Source: Streptomyces sp. ISL-10
GTDB taxonomy: Bacteria > Actinomycetota > Actinomycetes > Streptomycetales > Streptomycetaceae
NCBI RefSeq assembly: GCF_018614575.1
Contig: NZ_JAGGOJ010000017.1
Location: forward strand, 1-64,000
Direction: 5' to 3'
DNA length: 64,000 nucleotides
This document shows, piece after piece, positions 44,568-53,095 of the stretch. Position 1 is the first letter of the stretch. The number at the start of each line of letters is the position of its first letter. Below the pieces are notes generated by a model. That model did no database searches, was not told the origin of the DNA, and was given only the letters and a program-made list of their open reading frames with translations. A program made the position numbers and the translations under genes.

Positions 44568-45617
44568 CTACGGAGCCGTCTTGACCTTGATCGTGCCGGC
44601 GGTGATGTCGGCCTTGGCCTTGTCGACCGCGGCGATGACGTCGGTCATCCCGGTGAAGGCCGGGTTGGACCGGGCCAGGGCGACGCCGTCGTCCTGGAGG
44701 CCGTAGCGGATCTCACCGGTCTGCGGCTTGCCGTCCTGGACCGACTTGATCAGGTTGAACACGGCGCCGGAGACGTTCTTGGTCACCGAGGTCAGGATCC
44801 GCTCCTTGTAGGCGGCCAGACCCTTCTGGTTGTACTGGTCGGAGTCGACGCCGATGGCCCACTTACCGGCCTTGGCGGTCGCCTCGATGGAGCCGGCGCC
44901 GGCGAGACCGGCGGCGGCGTAGATCACGTCGGCGCCCGCGTCGAGCTGGCCCTGCGCGGCGGCCTTGCCGAGGTCGGGCTTGGAGAAGCCTCCGAAGTCC
45001 GGCGGCTGGGTGAGGTACTGGACCTTGACGTTGACGTTCTTGTCGGTGTCCTTGACACCCTGGACGAAGCCCGCCTCGAACTTCTTGATCAGCGGGGTCT
45101 CGACACCGCCGATGAAGCCGACGGTCTTGGACTTGGTCACCTTGGCGGCGGCGACGCCGGCCAGGTAGGAGCCCTGCTCCTCGTTGAAGACGAGGTTGGC
45201 GATGTTCGGGCCGGTCTTCGAGGTGTCGTCGATGAGGCCGAAGGTGACCTTCGGGAACTTCGGGGCGACCTCGGCGATGGCCGGCGCGTACGCGAAGCCG
45301 ACGCCGATCACCGGGTTGTTGCCGGCGCGGGCCAGAGCGGTGAGGCGCTGGACCTTGTCGGGGTCACCCTCACCCTCGCTGGGCTCCTGCTCGGTGCCCT
45401 TGATGTCGAGTTCCTTCTCGGCCTTCTCCAGACCGGCGAACGCGGCATCGTTGAAGGACTGGTCGCCGCGGCCACCGATGTCGTAGGCGATGGCGGCCTT
45501 GCCGCCCTTGTCGTCCGAACCTGCCTGGGACGACGAGTCGCTGCCACACGCGGTGGCAGACAGCGCGAGAGCCGCGGACGCGATGCCCACGGTGGCGATC
45601 CTGGTGATCCGGCGCAC
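44568..45617 (-). CDS. BMP-family nucleoside-binding lipoprotein
   Basis: 349-residue substrate-binding protein of the PnrA/BmpA type, which delivers nucleosides to the adjacent ABC importer. Signal: RRITRIATVGIASAALALSA, then TACGSDSS with the lipidated Cys near residue 24. The mature part has family motifs DIGGRGDQSFNDAAFAG, GVGFAYAPAIAEVAPKFP, FNEEQGSYLAGVAA and GVDSDQYNQKGL. The GTG at 45617 is fixed by AAGGAG seven bases upstream. It has its own promoter with a weaker copy of the regulon palindrome (45679-45690). Confidence 0.93.
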   Translation of the reverse strand: MRRITRIATVGIASAALALSATACGSDSSSQAGSDDKGGKAAIAYDIGGRGDQSFNDAAFAGLEKAEKELDIKGTEQEPSEGEGDPDKVQRLTALARAGNNPVIGVGFAYAPAIAEVAPKFPKVTFGLIDDTSKTGPNIANLVFNEEQGSYLAGVAAAKVTKSKTVGFIGGVETPLIKKFEAGFVQGVKDTDKNVNVKVQYLTQPPDFGGFSKPDLGKAAAQGQLDAGADVIYAAAGLAGAGSIEATAKAGKWAIGVDSDQYNQKGLAAYKERILTSVTKNVSGAVFNLIKSVQDGKPQTGEIRYGLQDDGVALARSNPAFTGMTDVIAAVDKAKADITAGTIKVKTAP

Positions 45618-45678
45618 TGGGGGGCTCCTTAAAACCTGACCGAAAGCGCCACTTCCGGCGCTGGGTTCGCCGCGATCG

Positions 45679-45690
45679 TAACGCGCGTAG
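45679..45690. promoter_or_regulatory. Nucleoside-regulon palindrome, site 6 (bmp)
   Basis: TAACGCGCGTAG, 10 of 12 matches, with one intact half-site (GCGTAG). It lies 61 bases upstream of the bmp start. The weakest of the six sites. Confidence 0.6.
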
Positions 45691-45842
45691 ATGTCAGTTA
45701 AAGACCCGTTCATCAGTCGTTATCGGATCGTCGCGAACAAGCCATGCATCGGGTACGGCCCGGCGGGGCGGGCCCGTTCGCCTCCGCACCCCGGCGTGTC
45801 GTCGGGCGCACATCCGCAGGACGCCTGGTCCGGGCGGTGACG

Positions 45843-47123
45843 TCAGGGTGCGCCGAGCCCCTCCAGCAACGCCGCGGCGGTGAACAGCTCGACACCGGCC
45901 GTGATCGCCTCCTCGTCGACGTCGAAGTCCCCACGGTGCAGGTCGCGGCGGGTGGTGTCACCCGGGACGCGCACTCCCAGCCGTGCCATCGCGCCCGGCA
46001 CGTGCTCCAGGTACCAGGAGAAGTCCTCGCCGCCGAGGCTCTGCTCGGTGTCCTCGATCGCATACGATCCGCGCCGCGCGGCGTGCGCGTCGCGGAGCAG
46101 CTCGGTGACGGCCGGGTCGTTGACGACGGGCGGCACCCCGCGGATGTAGTCGATCTGCGACTTGGCCCGGTGCAGCGTGGCGATCTCGTCGATCGCGGCA
46201 TGCACCAGATCCGGGGCGGCGCGCCAGCCGGCCAGGTCCAGGCAGCGGACGGTGCCGGACAGCTCGGCCTGCTGGGGGATGACATTGGGCGCGTGACCGG
46301 CCGTGATACGCCCCCAGGTGACGGCGAGACCGGAGCGCGAGTCGACGCGGCGGGAGAGCAGCGCCGGGACCTCGATGGCGAGCTTCGCGGCGGCCGTGAC
46401 CAGGTCCGTCGTCAGATGCGGCCGGGCGGTGTGGCCGCCGGGGCCGTCGAGCGCGACCTCGATCCGGTCGCAGGCCGAGGTGATGGGGCCGGCCCGCAGG
46501 CCGATGGAGCCCGCGTCGACCCGGGGGTCGCAGTGGACCGCGATGATCTTGCCGACGCCGTCGAGGACACCGCACTCGATCGCGTCGGCCGCACCGCCGG
46601 GCAGCACTTCCTCGGCGGGCTGGAACAGCAGCCGGACCGGCTGGGGCAGCAGGCCCTGCCGGTCGAGCTCGGCGAGCACCAGTCCGGCGCCGAGGACCGT
46701 GGTGGTGTGCACGTCGTGGCCGCAGGCATGGGCGCGGTCGGGCACGGTGGAGCGGTAGGGGACGCCGCTCTTGGTGTCGGGGATCGGGAGGGCGTCGATG
46801 TCGGCGCGGATCGCCAACAGCGGCCGCCCGGGAGCGGGGGCGGCGCCGATGTCGCAGATGAGCCCGGTGCCCATGGCCAGGACCCGCGGCTTCAGACCGG
46901 CCCGCTCAAGGCGGTCCTTGATCGCCGCGGTGGTGCGGAACTCCTGGTTCCCCAGCTCGGGGTGCATATGGAGGTCGCGCCGGAAGGCGATCAGCTCCGT
47001 ACGCAGCGGCTCGGTGAGCCTGCCGGGCAGTGCGGCGTCGCCCGGCAGCTCACCCGTGGGGGACGCTGCGTCTGCGCCGGGCTGTTCGGCTTCTTCGGAC
47101 TCGCGGGACATCAACTGGTTCAC
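45843..47123 (-). CDS. M20-family amidohydrolase / metallopeptidase
   Basis: 426-residue zinc amidohydrolase of the AbgB/hippurate hydrolase type. Metal motifs: FRRDLHMHPELGNQEF near 48, HACGHDVHTTT near 132, the catalytic PAEEVLPGGA near 170, CDPRVDAG near 197 and GGEDFSWYLEHVPG near 375. It likely removes acyl groups from N-acyl amino acids or similar amides. TACCCT lies seven bases before the GTG at 47123 on the minus strand, so it is probably leaderless; the first about 35 residues are acidic and poorly conserved. It sits upstream of bmp on the same strand but without the palindrome before its own start. Confidence 0.88.
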   Translation of the reverse strand: MNQLMSRESEEAEQPGADAASPTGELPGDAALPGRLTEPLRTELIAFRRDLHMHPELGNQEFRTTAAIKDRLERAGLKPRVLAMGTGLICDIGAAPAPGRPLLAIRADIDALPIPDTKSGVPYRSTVPDRAHACGHDVHTTTVLGAGLVLAELDRQGLLPQPVRLLFQPAEEVLPGGAADAIECGVLDGVGKIIAVHCDPRVDAGSIGLRAGPITSACDRIEVALDGPGGHTARPHLTTDLVTAAAKLAIEVPALLSRRVDSRSGLAVTWGRITAGHAPNVIPQQAELSGTVRCLDLAGWRAAPDLVHAAIDEIATLHRAKSQIDYIRGVPPVVNDPAVTELLRDAHAARRGSYAIEDTEQSLGGEDFSWYLEHVPGAMARLGVRVPGDTTRRDLHRGDFDVDEEAITAGVELFTAAALLEGLGAP

Positions 47124-47293
47124 CCAGTGAAGGGTATGCCCCTCAACGCCTCAACTGCCGTGCGATCAACAAAAGATCAGCCTCATAGGGGAAGAAAACC
47201 TGGTCCGAGGCGCATAGTCGATTGTCGTAGTGGGTAAACTCACTCGCCTACTTTGTCAGGTTTACCGGTGTCCACGGTCCCGGGCGCACCCCT

Positions 47294-48343
47294 TCAAGCG
47301 GGCGCAGCCAGCCGGTGCACCCCCCGGGCCGTGCCCGTGACGACGGCCAGGAACCCTTGGGCGCGCGGCGATGCGCTCTCCCTCAGCCACTCCGGCGCGA
47401 TGTCGCAGACCGCCACCTTGATCCCCGTACCCGCCAGGGCCAGGGGAAGGGTGTGGACGACCGTCGAAGGAAAACTCAGCACCGTTGACCCTATCGGGCC
47501 CCTGCGGGCGATCAGCTCCAACGGCAGATCGGGGCGGACCACCTCCAGACCCGTCTCGACGGCGAGCCGGCGCAGCTTGTCGGAGCTCTCCCGGCGGTGG
47601 GCGAAGTAGCGGGTGGCACCGTGTGCCCGGGCGAGCGACGCCACCGCGTCCAGGTACTGCTCCAGGTCCACCACGCCCGTCTCCACGAGCGAGGTGCCGA
47701 CCATGTCGGCCCCCCGGGTGATCGTCGGCGGCCCGAAGCGCTCCCGCGTCCAGACGAAGTCGTTCGACCGGACCGTGATCCCCGGGGGCGGCTCCACGGG
47801 CATCGAGGTGAAGACCTCGACGGTGCGGGCCCGGGACGGAGTCAGCCTGCGCCGCGCCATGAAGGTGACCGGCGCGAGCACCAGCTCCCGCGGACCGCGC
47901 CGGCCACCGCGCCGGTGCCAGCGCACCAGCTGCTCCCCGCGGGCCACCTGCGCGACGAACTCCATGGTCGCCGTGCCGTCGTCCACCACGGTCAGGTCCT
48001 TGCCGCCGACGAGGGTGAGCAGCAGCTGTACGTAACGGGAGAACGGGTCGCCTATCACGATCCGCTCGGCCCTGCGCAGGACGGGGCCGAGCTCGCGAAT
48101 GGTCCGCAGGGGCGCCCCGGCCCCACCGCGCGCCTCCTGCCAGCGGACGCTGAACCCCTCGCCGCGGGCCAGCTCCGCCATACGGCGCAGCTGGCCCCGC
48201 GACATGGGATCGGTGGGCGACAGAACGACCACGGTGAGATCGGCGGCCGGGCTCTGTCCGGACCGGGCGGTGCCCGGCCGGACATGGGCCCACTCCAGCA
48301 CGTTAAGGAGCTGGACCGGGCTCTCGACGAACGCGAGATTCAC
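47294..48343 (-). CDS. Polysialyltransferase-like glycosyltransferase
   Basis: 349-residue protein opening VNLAFVESPVQLLNVLEW, the start pattern of alpha-2,8-polysialyltransferase-family (POLYST/GT52-like) proteins. Later motifs are VIGDPFSRYVQLLLTLVGG, LTVVDDGTATMEF and YFAHRRESSDKLRRLA (the H-R/P region of the C-terminal Rossmann half). The GTG at 48343 is fixed by GAGGTG at six bases. It is the last gene of the minus-strand neuA-neuB group, separated from neuB by about 700 bases filled by a 78-bp tandem array. It probably transfers or polymerises a nonulosonic acid at the cell surface. Confidence 0.75.
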   Translation of the reverse strand: MNLAFVESPVQLLNVLEWAHVRPGTARSGQSPAADLTVVVLSPTDPMSRGQLRRMAELARGEGFSVRWQEARGGAGAPLRTIRELGPVLRRAERIVIGDPFSRYVQLLLTLVGGKDLTVVDDGTATMEFVAQVARGEQLVRWHRRGGRRGPRELVLAPVTFMARRRLTPSRARTVEVFTSMPVEPPPGITVRSNDFVWTRERFGPPTITRGADMVGTSLVETGVVDLEQYLDAVASLARAHGATRYFAHRRESSDKLRRLAVETGLEVVRPDLPLELIARRGPIGSTVLSFPSTVVHTLPLALAGTGIKVAVCDIAPEWLRESASPRAQGFLAVVTGTARGVHRLAAPA

Positions 48344-49060
48344 TGGTTTCACCTCGTGATCCCGGATGTCACCCGGGCCGTTGCGGGTCGCCGCCCGGTG
48401 GGCGGTTTCCATGGGGACTCTCGGTGAGCGGAGGCACCACCGGGGTGGGCGCCTGGGCCGTCACCGGCTGGGGCGCGGCGGTGACCGCGTCGGCCGGCCG
48501 CCTCGGCCGGGCCCCCGGCGACGGCCAGGGGCGTCGACCGTCGCCGCCGGTGGGCGGTTTCCGCAGCGCGGGCTGCGGCGGCGGGAGGCGTCGCGCGCCA
48601 CGGCGGGAATGTTGCGGGTCGCCGCCGAGGGGCGGTTTCCGCAGCGCGGGCTGCGGCTGCCGGGACTGTCGCGCGGTCCGCCCCGGGCGTAGCCGGTGGC
48701 CTCCCGCAGACGGTCTCCGCAGCGCTCGACACGGCGGCCGGAGCCGTCACGCGGCACGCCCCAGGCATAGCCGGTCGCCGCCAGTAGGCGGCTTCCCCAG
48801 CAGCCACGACAGCAGCCGGAAGCGTTGCCCGCCATACCCCCACCACCAGCCATCGCCGGAGACGGACGGCTTCCGCAGCACAGGCAACGGCAGCCGAGGC
48901 CATCGCGCGCCACGCCCCAGGCGCAGCCGGTCGCCGCCAGCAGACGGTCTCCGCAGCGCTCGACACGGCGGCCGCAGGCGTCGCGCGCCGCCCCGCGGCG
49001 GCCCGGGCCGCCCGTGGACCGGGGCGGCGGCGGATCGGGCCGCGGGCGGGGGGCGGCGTG
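48344..49060. other. Gap between neuB and the polysialyltransferase-like gene
   Basis: About 720 bases within one operon, of which about 470 are the 78-bp array. Both strands stay open in long frames because the period is a multiple of three and stops are rare at this GC, but no start site or family-like sequence supports a protein. Confidence 0.5.
48525..49000. repeat. 78-bp tandem array, six units
   Basis: Landmark blocks recur at exact 78-bp steps: CCGGGCGTAG at 48683, CCAGGCATAG at 48761, CCAGGCGCAG at 48917, with diverged units at about 48527, 48605 and 48839. Shared blocks include AGCCGGTCGCCGCCAG, CGGTCTCCGCAGCGCTCGAC and CGTCGCGCG. The period equals 26 codons. Confidence 0.85.
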
Positions 49061-49984
49061 TCAGACCGCGGCCGGCTCACGGTCGTCCGCCTCGGCCACG
49101 ACGCCCGCGACGCGGCGCAGCTTCTTCATCGGCCCGAGCTCGCTCTCGTACACCTTCTTGACGCCGTCGCCGAGCGCCTCCTGCACGACGCGGATGTCGC
49201 GGACGAGGCGGGTGAGGCCCTGCGGCTCCACGGAGGCGGCCTGGTCGGAGCCCCACATGGCGCGGTCGAGGGTGATGTGGCGCTCGATGAAGGCAGCGCC
49301 CAGGGCGACGGCGGCGAGCGTGGTCTGCAGACCGGTCTCGTGGCCGGAGTAGCCGATCGGCACGTTCGGGTACTCGGCCTGCAGCGTGTTGATGACGCGC
49401 AGGTTCAGCTCCTCCGCCTTCGCCGGATACGTCGACGTGGCGTGGCAGAGCAGGATGTTGTCGCTGCCCAGGACCTCGACCGCGTGGCGGATCTGCTTCG
49501 GGGTGGACATGCCCGTCGACAGGATGATCGTGCGGCCGGTGGCGCGCAGGGCGCGCAGCAGCTCGTCGTCGGTGAGGGAGGCGGAGGCGACCTTGTGCGC
49601 CGGGACGTCGAACTTCTCCAGGAAGGCGACGGCCTCCGTGTCCCACGGGGAGGCGAACCAGTCGATGCCGCGCTTCTTGCAGTGCTCGTCGATCGCGCGG
49701 TACTCGTCCTCGCCGAACTCGACCCGGTGGCGGTAGTCGATGTACGTCATACGGCCCCAGGGGGTGTCGCGCTCGATGTCCCACTGGTCGCGCGGCGTGC
49801 AGATCTCCGGCGTGCGCTTCTGGAACTTGACCGCGTCGCAGCCCGCGTCGGCGGCCGCGTCGATCAGCTTGAACGCGTTCTCCACGTCACCGTTGTGGTT
49901 GATGCCGATCTCACCGGTGACGTAGACGGGGTGACCGGGGCCGGCGATCTTGCTGCCGAGGGTGCGCAGGCGGGTGGTGCTCAT
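49061..49984 (-). CDS. neuB: NeuB-family nonulosonic acid synthase without SAF domain
   Basis: Condenses PEP with a six-carbon sugar (ManNAc, or mannose/Man-6-P for Kdn) to a nine-carbon sialic-type acid. The 307 residues hold a full NeuB TIM barrel: GEIGINHNGDVENAFKLIDA near 25, DAVKFQKRTPE near 48, LSTGMSTPKQI near 155, CHATSTYPAK near 180 and GYSGHETGL near 208, ending with ERHITLDRAMWGSDQAASVE. The usual C-terminal SAF (antifreeze-like) domain is absent, since the chain stops about 25 residues after the barrel motifs. AAGGA precedes ATG 49984. It follows the neuA fusion gene by 13 bases. Confidence 0.9.
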   Translation of the reverse strand: MSTTRLRTLGSKIAGPGHPVYVTGEIGINHNGDVENAFKLIDAAADAGCDAVKFQKRTPEICTPRDQWDIERDTPWGRMTYIDYRHRVEFGEDEYRAIDEHCKKRGIDWFASPWDTEAVAFLEKFDVPAHKVASASLTDDELLRALRATGRTIILSTGMSTPKQIRHAVEVLGSDNILLCHATSTYPAKAEELNLRVINTLQAEYPNVPIGYSGHETGLQTTLAAVALGAAFIERHITLDRAMWGSDQAASVEPQGLTRLVRDIRVVQEALGDGVKKVYESELGPMKKLRRVAGVVAEADDREPAAV

Positions 49985-49997
49985 GGGGGGTAATTCC

Positions 49998-51272
49998 TTA
50001 CTTCTCGGGGGACAGGGGGGTGGTTTCAGGGGTGTGGAGGTGCGCGCCGAGGAGCCAGGCGGCGATCTCGCGGATCGCGCCCTCGCCTCCGGGCGTGGCA
50101 GTGACGACACGCGCGGCGGCCCGTACGGAGTCGTGCGCGCTCGCGACGGCCACGGGCCAGCCGACGAGGTGGAAGCACGGGAGGTCATTGACGTCGTTGC
50201 CGACGTAGAGCACGCGCTCGGGCGCGATCCCCCGCTCCTCGCACCACTGCTTGAGGGCGATGTCCTTGCGGTCGATGCCGTGCAGGACGGGGACCTGGAG
50301 CTTGCGGGCGCGGGCGGCGACGACCGGGTTCTGCTCGGTGGACAGGATCAGCAGTTCCAGTCCCGCCTTGCGCAGGTGGGCGACGCCCAGGCCGTCCCCG
50401 CGATGGACGGCGACGATCTCGCGGCCGTCCGCGTCGATGAGGACCCGGTCGTCGGTCTGGGTCCCGTCGAAGTCCAGGACGACCGCGTCGACGTCGCCGC
50501 GGGCGGGCAGCGCGGCGGCGTCCAGCAGCGGCGCGAGCGCACGGGCGCGGGCCAGGTCGTGCGGGTCGTCGACCTCCAGGACACGGGCGGGGTCGGTGCG
50601 CACCAGCGCGGTGCGGCCGAAGAACCGGTGTCCTGCCTCGCGGAAACCGGCCGCGTTCATCGCGTACGCGGCGCCGGTCTCCAAAAAGTCCTGCGGGCGG
50701 TCCTGACGGCGGGGCCGGAAGGACGCGTCGTGGTTGACGCCGTAGCCGGAGCCGGTGGCCGTGGTGGCCTCGACGAGGACGGCGGTGGAGGCGACGGCCT
50801 GTTCCGCCGAGGGACCCGCCGCGTCGGCCTCCTCGCTCTCGCGCCACACGAAGCCGTGGAAGGGGGCGACGGTGACCGCGCTGTCAGCGCCGTCCTCGAC
50901 GACCGCGCGGGCGACGCCCTCGACGTCCTCGCGGGTGACGAACGGGCTGGTGCACTGCACGAGCAGGACCACGTCGACGAGCTCGCCGTGCACGGCCTCG
51001 TGCGCGTCCATGGCGTGCAGGACGGCGGACTCGCTGGTGGCGGTGTCACCGGCGATGGCGGCGGGCCGCAGCACGACCTCGGCGCCCGCGCCGCGCGCGG
51101 CGGCGGCGATGTCGGCGTCGTCGGTGGAGACGGCGACGTGTGTGATCAGCGGTGCGTCGAGGCAGGCGCGCACGGCGCGGGCGACGAGCGGCACACCGGC
51201 GACGTGCGCCAGATTCTTGGCCGGGACGCCCTTCGATCCGCCCCGGGCGGGGATCACGGCGAGAACGGTCAT
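49998..51272 (-). CDS. neuA: CMP-nonulosonate cytidylyltransferase fused to a KdsC-like HAD phosphatase
   Basis: Two enzymes in one 424-residue chain. Residues 1 to about 235 are a NeuA-type cytidylyltransferase (IPARGGSKGVPAKNLAHVAG at 7, CTSPFVTREDV near 107, YAMNAAGF and LEVDDPHDLARA near 205-240). Residues about 255-405 are a HAD phosphatase like KdsC (VVLDFDGTQTDD near 260, LSTEQNPVVAARA near 305, YVGNDVNDLPC near 345). Such fusions would dephosphorylate a sugar-acid 9-phosphate and activate the acid as its CMP ester. AGGAG lies five bases before ATG 51272. It sits between the DUF6716-type gene and neuB on the minus strand. Confidence 0.9.
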   Translation of the reverse strand: MTVLAVIPARGGSKGVPAKNLAHVAGVPLVARAVRACLDAPLITHVAVSTDDADIAAAARGAGAEVVLRPAAIAGDTATSESAVLHAMDAHEAVHGELVDVVLLVQCTSPFVTREDVEGVARAVVEDGADSAVTVAPFHGFVWRESEEADAAGPSAEQAVASTAVLVEATTATGSGYGVNHDASFRPRRQDRPQDFLETGAAYAMNAAGFREAGHRFFGRTALVRTDPARVLEVDDPHDLARARALAPLLDAAALPARGDVDAVVLDFDGTQTDDRVLIDADGREIVAVHRGDGLGVAHLRKAGLELLILSTEQNPVVAARARKLQVPVLHGIDRKDIALKQWCEERGIAPERVLYVGNDVNDLPCFHLVGWPVAVASAHDSVRAAARVVTATPGGEGAIREIAAWLLGAHLHTPETTPLSPEK

Positions 51273-51284
51273 CGGGGCTCCTGA

Positions 51285-51540
51285 GCAGTGCGGGTGCGGT
51301 TCGTCCCGGATCCGGCCGGGCCGGTCGCCGGACGGCGGGTCAGGCGGTGCGCGGGGCGCGTACGGTTCCGCCCCGATCCGCCCCGGCTGAGCACCGGACG
51401 GCCGGTCAGGCGGTGCGCGGGCCACGTGGGGTTCGGCCCCGATCCACCCGTGCCGGGTACTGGGCTGTGCGCGGGGCGCGTACGGTTCGGCCCCGATCCA
51501 CTCCGGCCGAGCACCGGACGGCCGGTCAGGCAGGGCGCCG
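51285..51540. repeat. 66-bp tandem array, about four units
   Basis: CGCGGGGCGCGTACGGTT-type blocks start at 51351, 51417 and 51471 (steps 66 and 54) with an earlier diverged unit near 51285. Shared blocks include GCCCCGATCC and ACCGGACGGCCGGTCAGGC. Two copies of a 14-bp unit (GGACGGTGCGGTGTC) follow near 51539. It fills the gap 51273-51591 between two operon genes. Confidence 0.8.
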
Positions 51541-51591
51541 GACGGTGCGGTGTCGGACGGTGCGGTGTCGGGCGGGCGGCGTCGGCGGGGG

Positions 51592-52908
51592 TCACAGCTC
51601 CCCCATCCGCCGGATGACAGGCGCCACGCGCTGGACGCCGTGGCGGTAGGCGCCGCGCGCGACCTCGCGGACCGCATCGCGCACCACCCGGCGCAGGCCG
51701 GTGACCTCCGCCTTCGGGGCGGTGCCGGCCAGGGGCGTGCCGTCGGGGGCGAGGTGGTGGCGGGCGAGGAGTTTCGGCAGGTAGCCGGGCGCCGTGCTCG
51801 GCGTGTAGTACGGCGCGATCGGCGCGGGCTCGGGGACGAGCAGCAGCTCAGCCACCCGCGCGCGGGCCGAATCGAAGGCGCTCTCGTAGGAGCCGTCGGC
51901 GGCGACTCCCTGACGGGCCAGCCAGGCGGCGTCGGGCACCGGGCGGTGGCCGCCGTCGAGCTGGTCGAAGGAGGTGAGCAGGCCCGAGCCGAGGAAGTGG
52001 TGGTTGCCGAGCACCTCGCGCACCCCGAGGTCGCTGAGGATCGCGGTGGGGATGCGCCGGTGCAGCGATTCGAGGGCGGCGGTCGAGGAGACGGTGACCA
52101 GCAGGTCGGTGCGGTCCAGGACCTCGCCCATGTTCCCGTACACCAGGCGGAAGTTGGGCGGCAGTCCGCCGGGCAGCCTTTCCGCCAGCTTCTGGTAGGG
52201 CAGTTCCTCCAGGTGCGTGGTGTGCTCCCCCGGCTTGGACCGGAGCTTGAGCAGGACCTCCCGTCCCGGGTGCAGCCGGGCGTGCTCGACGAGGCGGCGC
52301 AGCAGGTACGTACGGTCGGCGCGGCTGTCGGGCACGGAGGGCTGGGCGGCGAAGACGACGGTGTCGCGGCCCTCCTCCGGCCGGTACGGGTCGCCGCCGA
52401 GGAAGGGCAGCGCGGCCTCCGTGACGGCCGAGGCGTCGGCGCCCACACCCTCGTACACGGCGCGGAAACGCTCCGCGTCGTGGCGGGAGTTGGCGAGGAC
52501 GACATCGGCGCCGTGGCGCAGCAGCAGCCCGTCGGCGAGCTTCTCGTAGACGACGCCGACGTAGCCGGTGACGACGACAGGCCGGCGCGGCAGCCGCAGC
52601 GCGGCGAGGCCGTGCAGCACGGCCTGCACACCGCCGCCGACCAGCGCGAGGACGACGATGTCGTACGAGCCCTCCTCGACCGCCCCCAGGAATTCGCTTC
52701 CCGTCACCTCGCGCATCGCATCGGCGCGCACGCCCACCTCGGCGAGCTGGCGGGGCGTCGGGGTGGCCCGGCCACGCAGCAGAAAGCCGTTCAGCTCCAC
52801 GGAGGTGCTCGGGGCGATACGGCGCGCGGTGAGCGCACCCCATTTCCACCGGGTGTCGGAGTCGGCGAGTACGGCTACGCGTACGGCCTCACTGTTGCGA
52901 GTTGGCAC
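51592..52908 (-). CDS. DUF6716-type putative glycosyltransferase
   Basis: 438-residue protein with a GT-B-like layout: VRVAVLADSDTRWKWGAL near residue 10 (typical DUF6716 start), VVTGYVGVVYEKLADGLLLR near 125, LANSRHDAERF near 153, LLKLRSKPGEH near 220 and LLVTVSSTAALESLHRRIPT near 275, the last resembling the donor-binding region of capsule and CDP-glycerol glycosyltransferases. The GTG at 52908 follows TAGCGT by seven bases and has no Shine-Dalgarno, so it heads the minus-strand operon as a leaderless gene. Role inferred from context: polymer assembly with the NeuA/NeuB products. Confidence 0.78.
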   Translation of the reverse strand: MPTRNSEAVRVAVLADSDTRWKWGALTARRIAPSTSVELNGFLLRGRATPTPRQLAEVGVRADAMREVTGSEFLGAVEEGSYDIVVLALVGGGVQAVLHGLAALRLPRRPVVVTGYVGVVYEKLADGLLLRHGADVVLANSRHDAERFRAVYEGVGADASAVTEAALPFLGGDPYRPEEGRDTVVFAAQPSVPDSRADRTYLLRRLVEHARLHPGREVLLKLRSKPGEHTTHLEELPYQKLAERLPGGLPPNFRLVYGNMGEVLDRTDLLVTVSSTAALESLHRRIPTAILSDLGVREVLGNHHFLGSGLLTSFDQLDGGHRPVPDAAWLARQGVAADGSYESAFDSARARVAELLLVPEPAPIAPYYTPSTAPGYLPKLLARHHLAPDGTPLAGTAPKAEVTGLRRVVRDAVREVARGAYRHGVQRVAPVIRRMGEL

Positions 52909-53095
52909 GTCGAGGACGCTAGAAAGGCATTTCGTTTCACGGCCCAACTCGACTGCAACAACGGGTTAACAGAGCGCCTACGGACGGGGCGACCACGCGG
53001 GAAACGGGCTGGTTAACAAAGTCGACGCCCTGCGTTCACCTTCCATCCCTCCGGCGGTCGAGACGAATGCCGCGCGGCGGCCTAGCGTCGCGCGG
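52909..53095. promoter_or_regulatory. Divergent leaderless promoter region of the surface-polymer cluster
   Basis: Both outward genes have the same element: TAGCGT exactly seven bases before a GTG (52916-52921 on the minus strand for the gene ending at 52908; 53083-53088 on the plus strand for the gene at 53096). The 187-base region is less GC-rich near 52920-52970. Confidence 0.7.

Noticed and set aside
48349..49161. A repeat protein encoded by the 78-bp array on either strand
   Set aside because: Both strands are open with equal quality, no ribosome site or signal is present, and residue composition is that of random GC-rich sequence.
49998..52631. A single 877-residue minus-strand protein joining neuA with the upstream repeat and part of the glycosyltransferase gene
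   Set aside because: The neuA start at 51272 has a proper ribosome site, the upstream frame is the wrong frame of the glycosyltransferase gene, and the continuity comes from the 66-bp array being a multiple of three.
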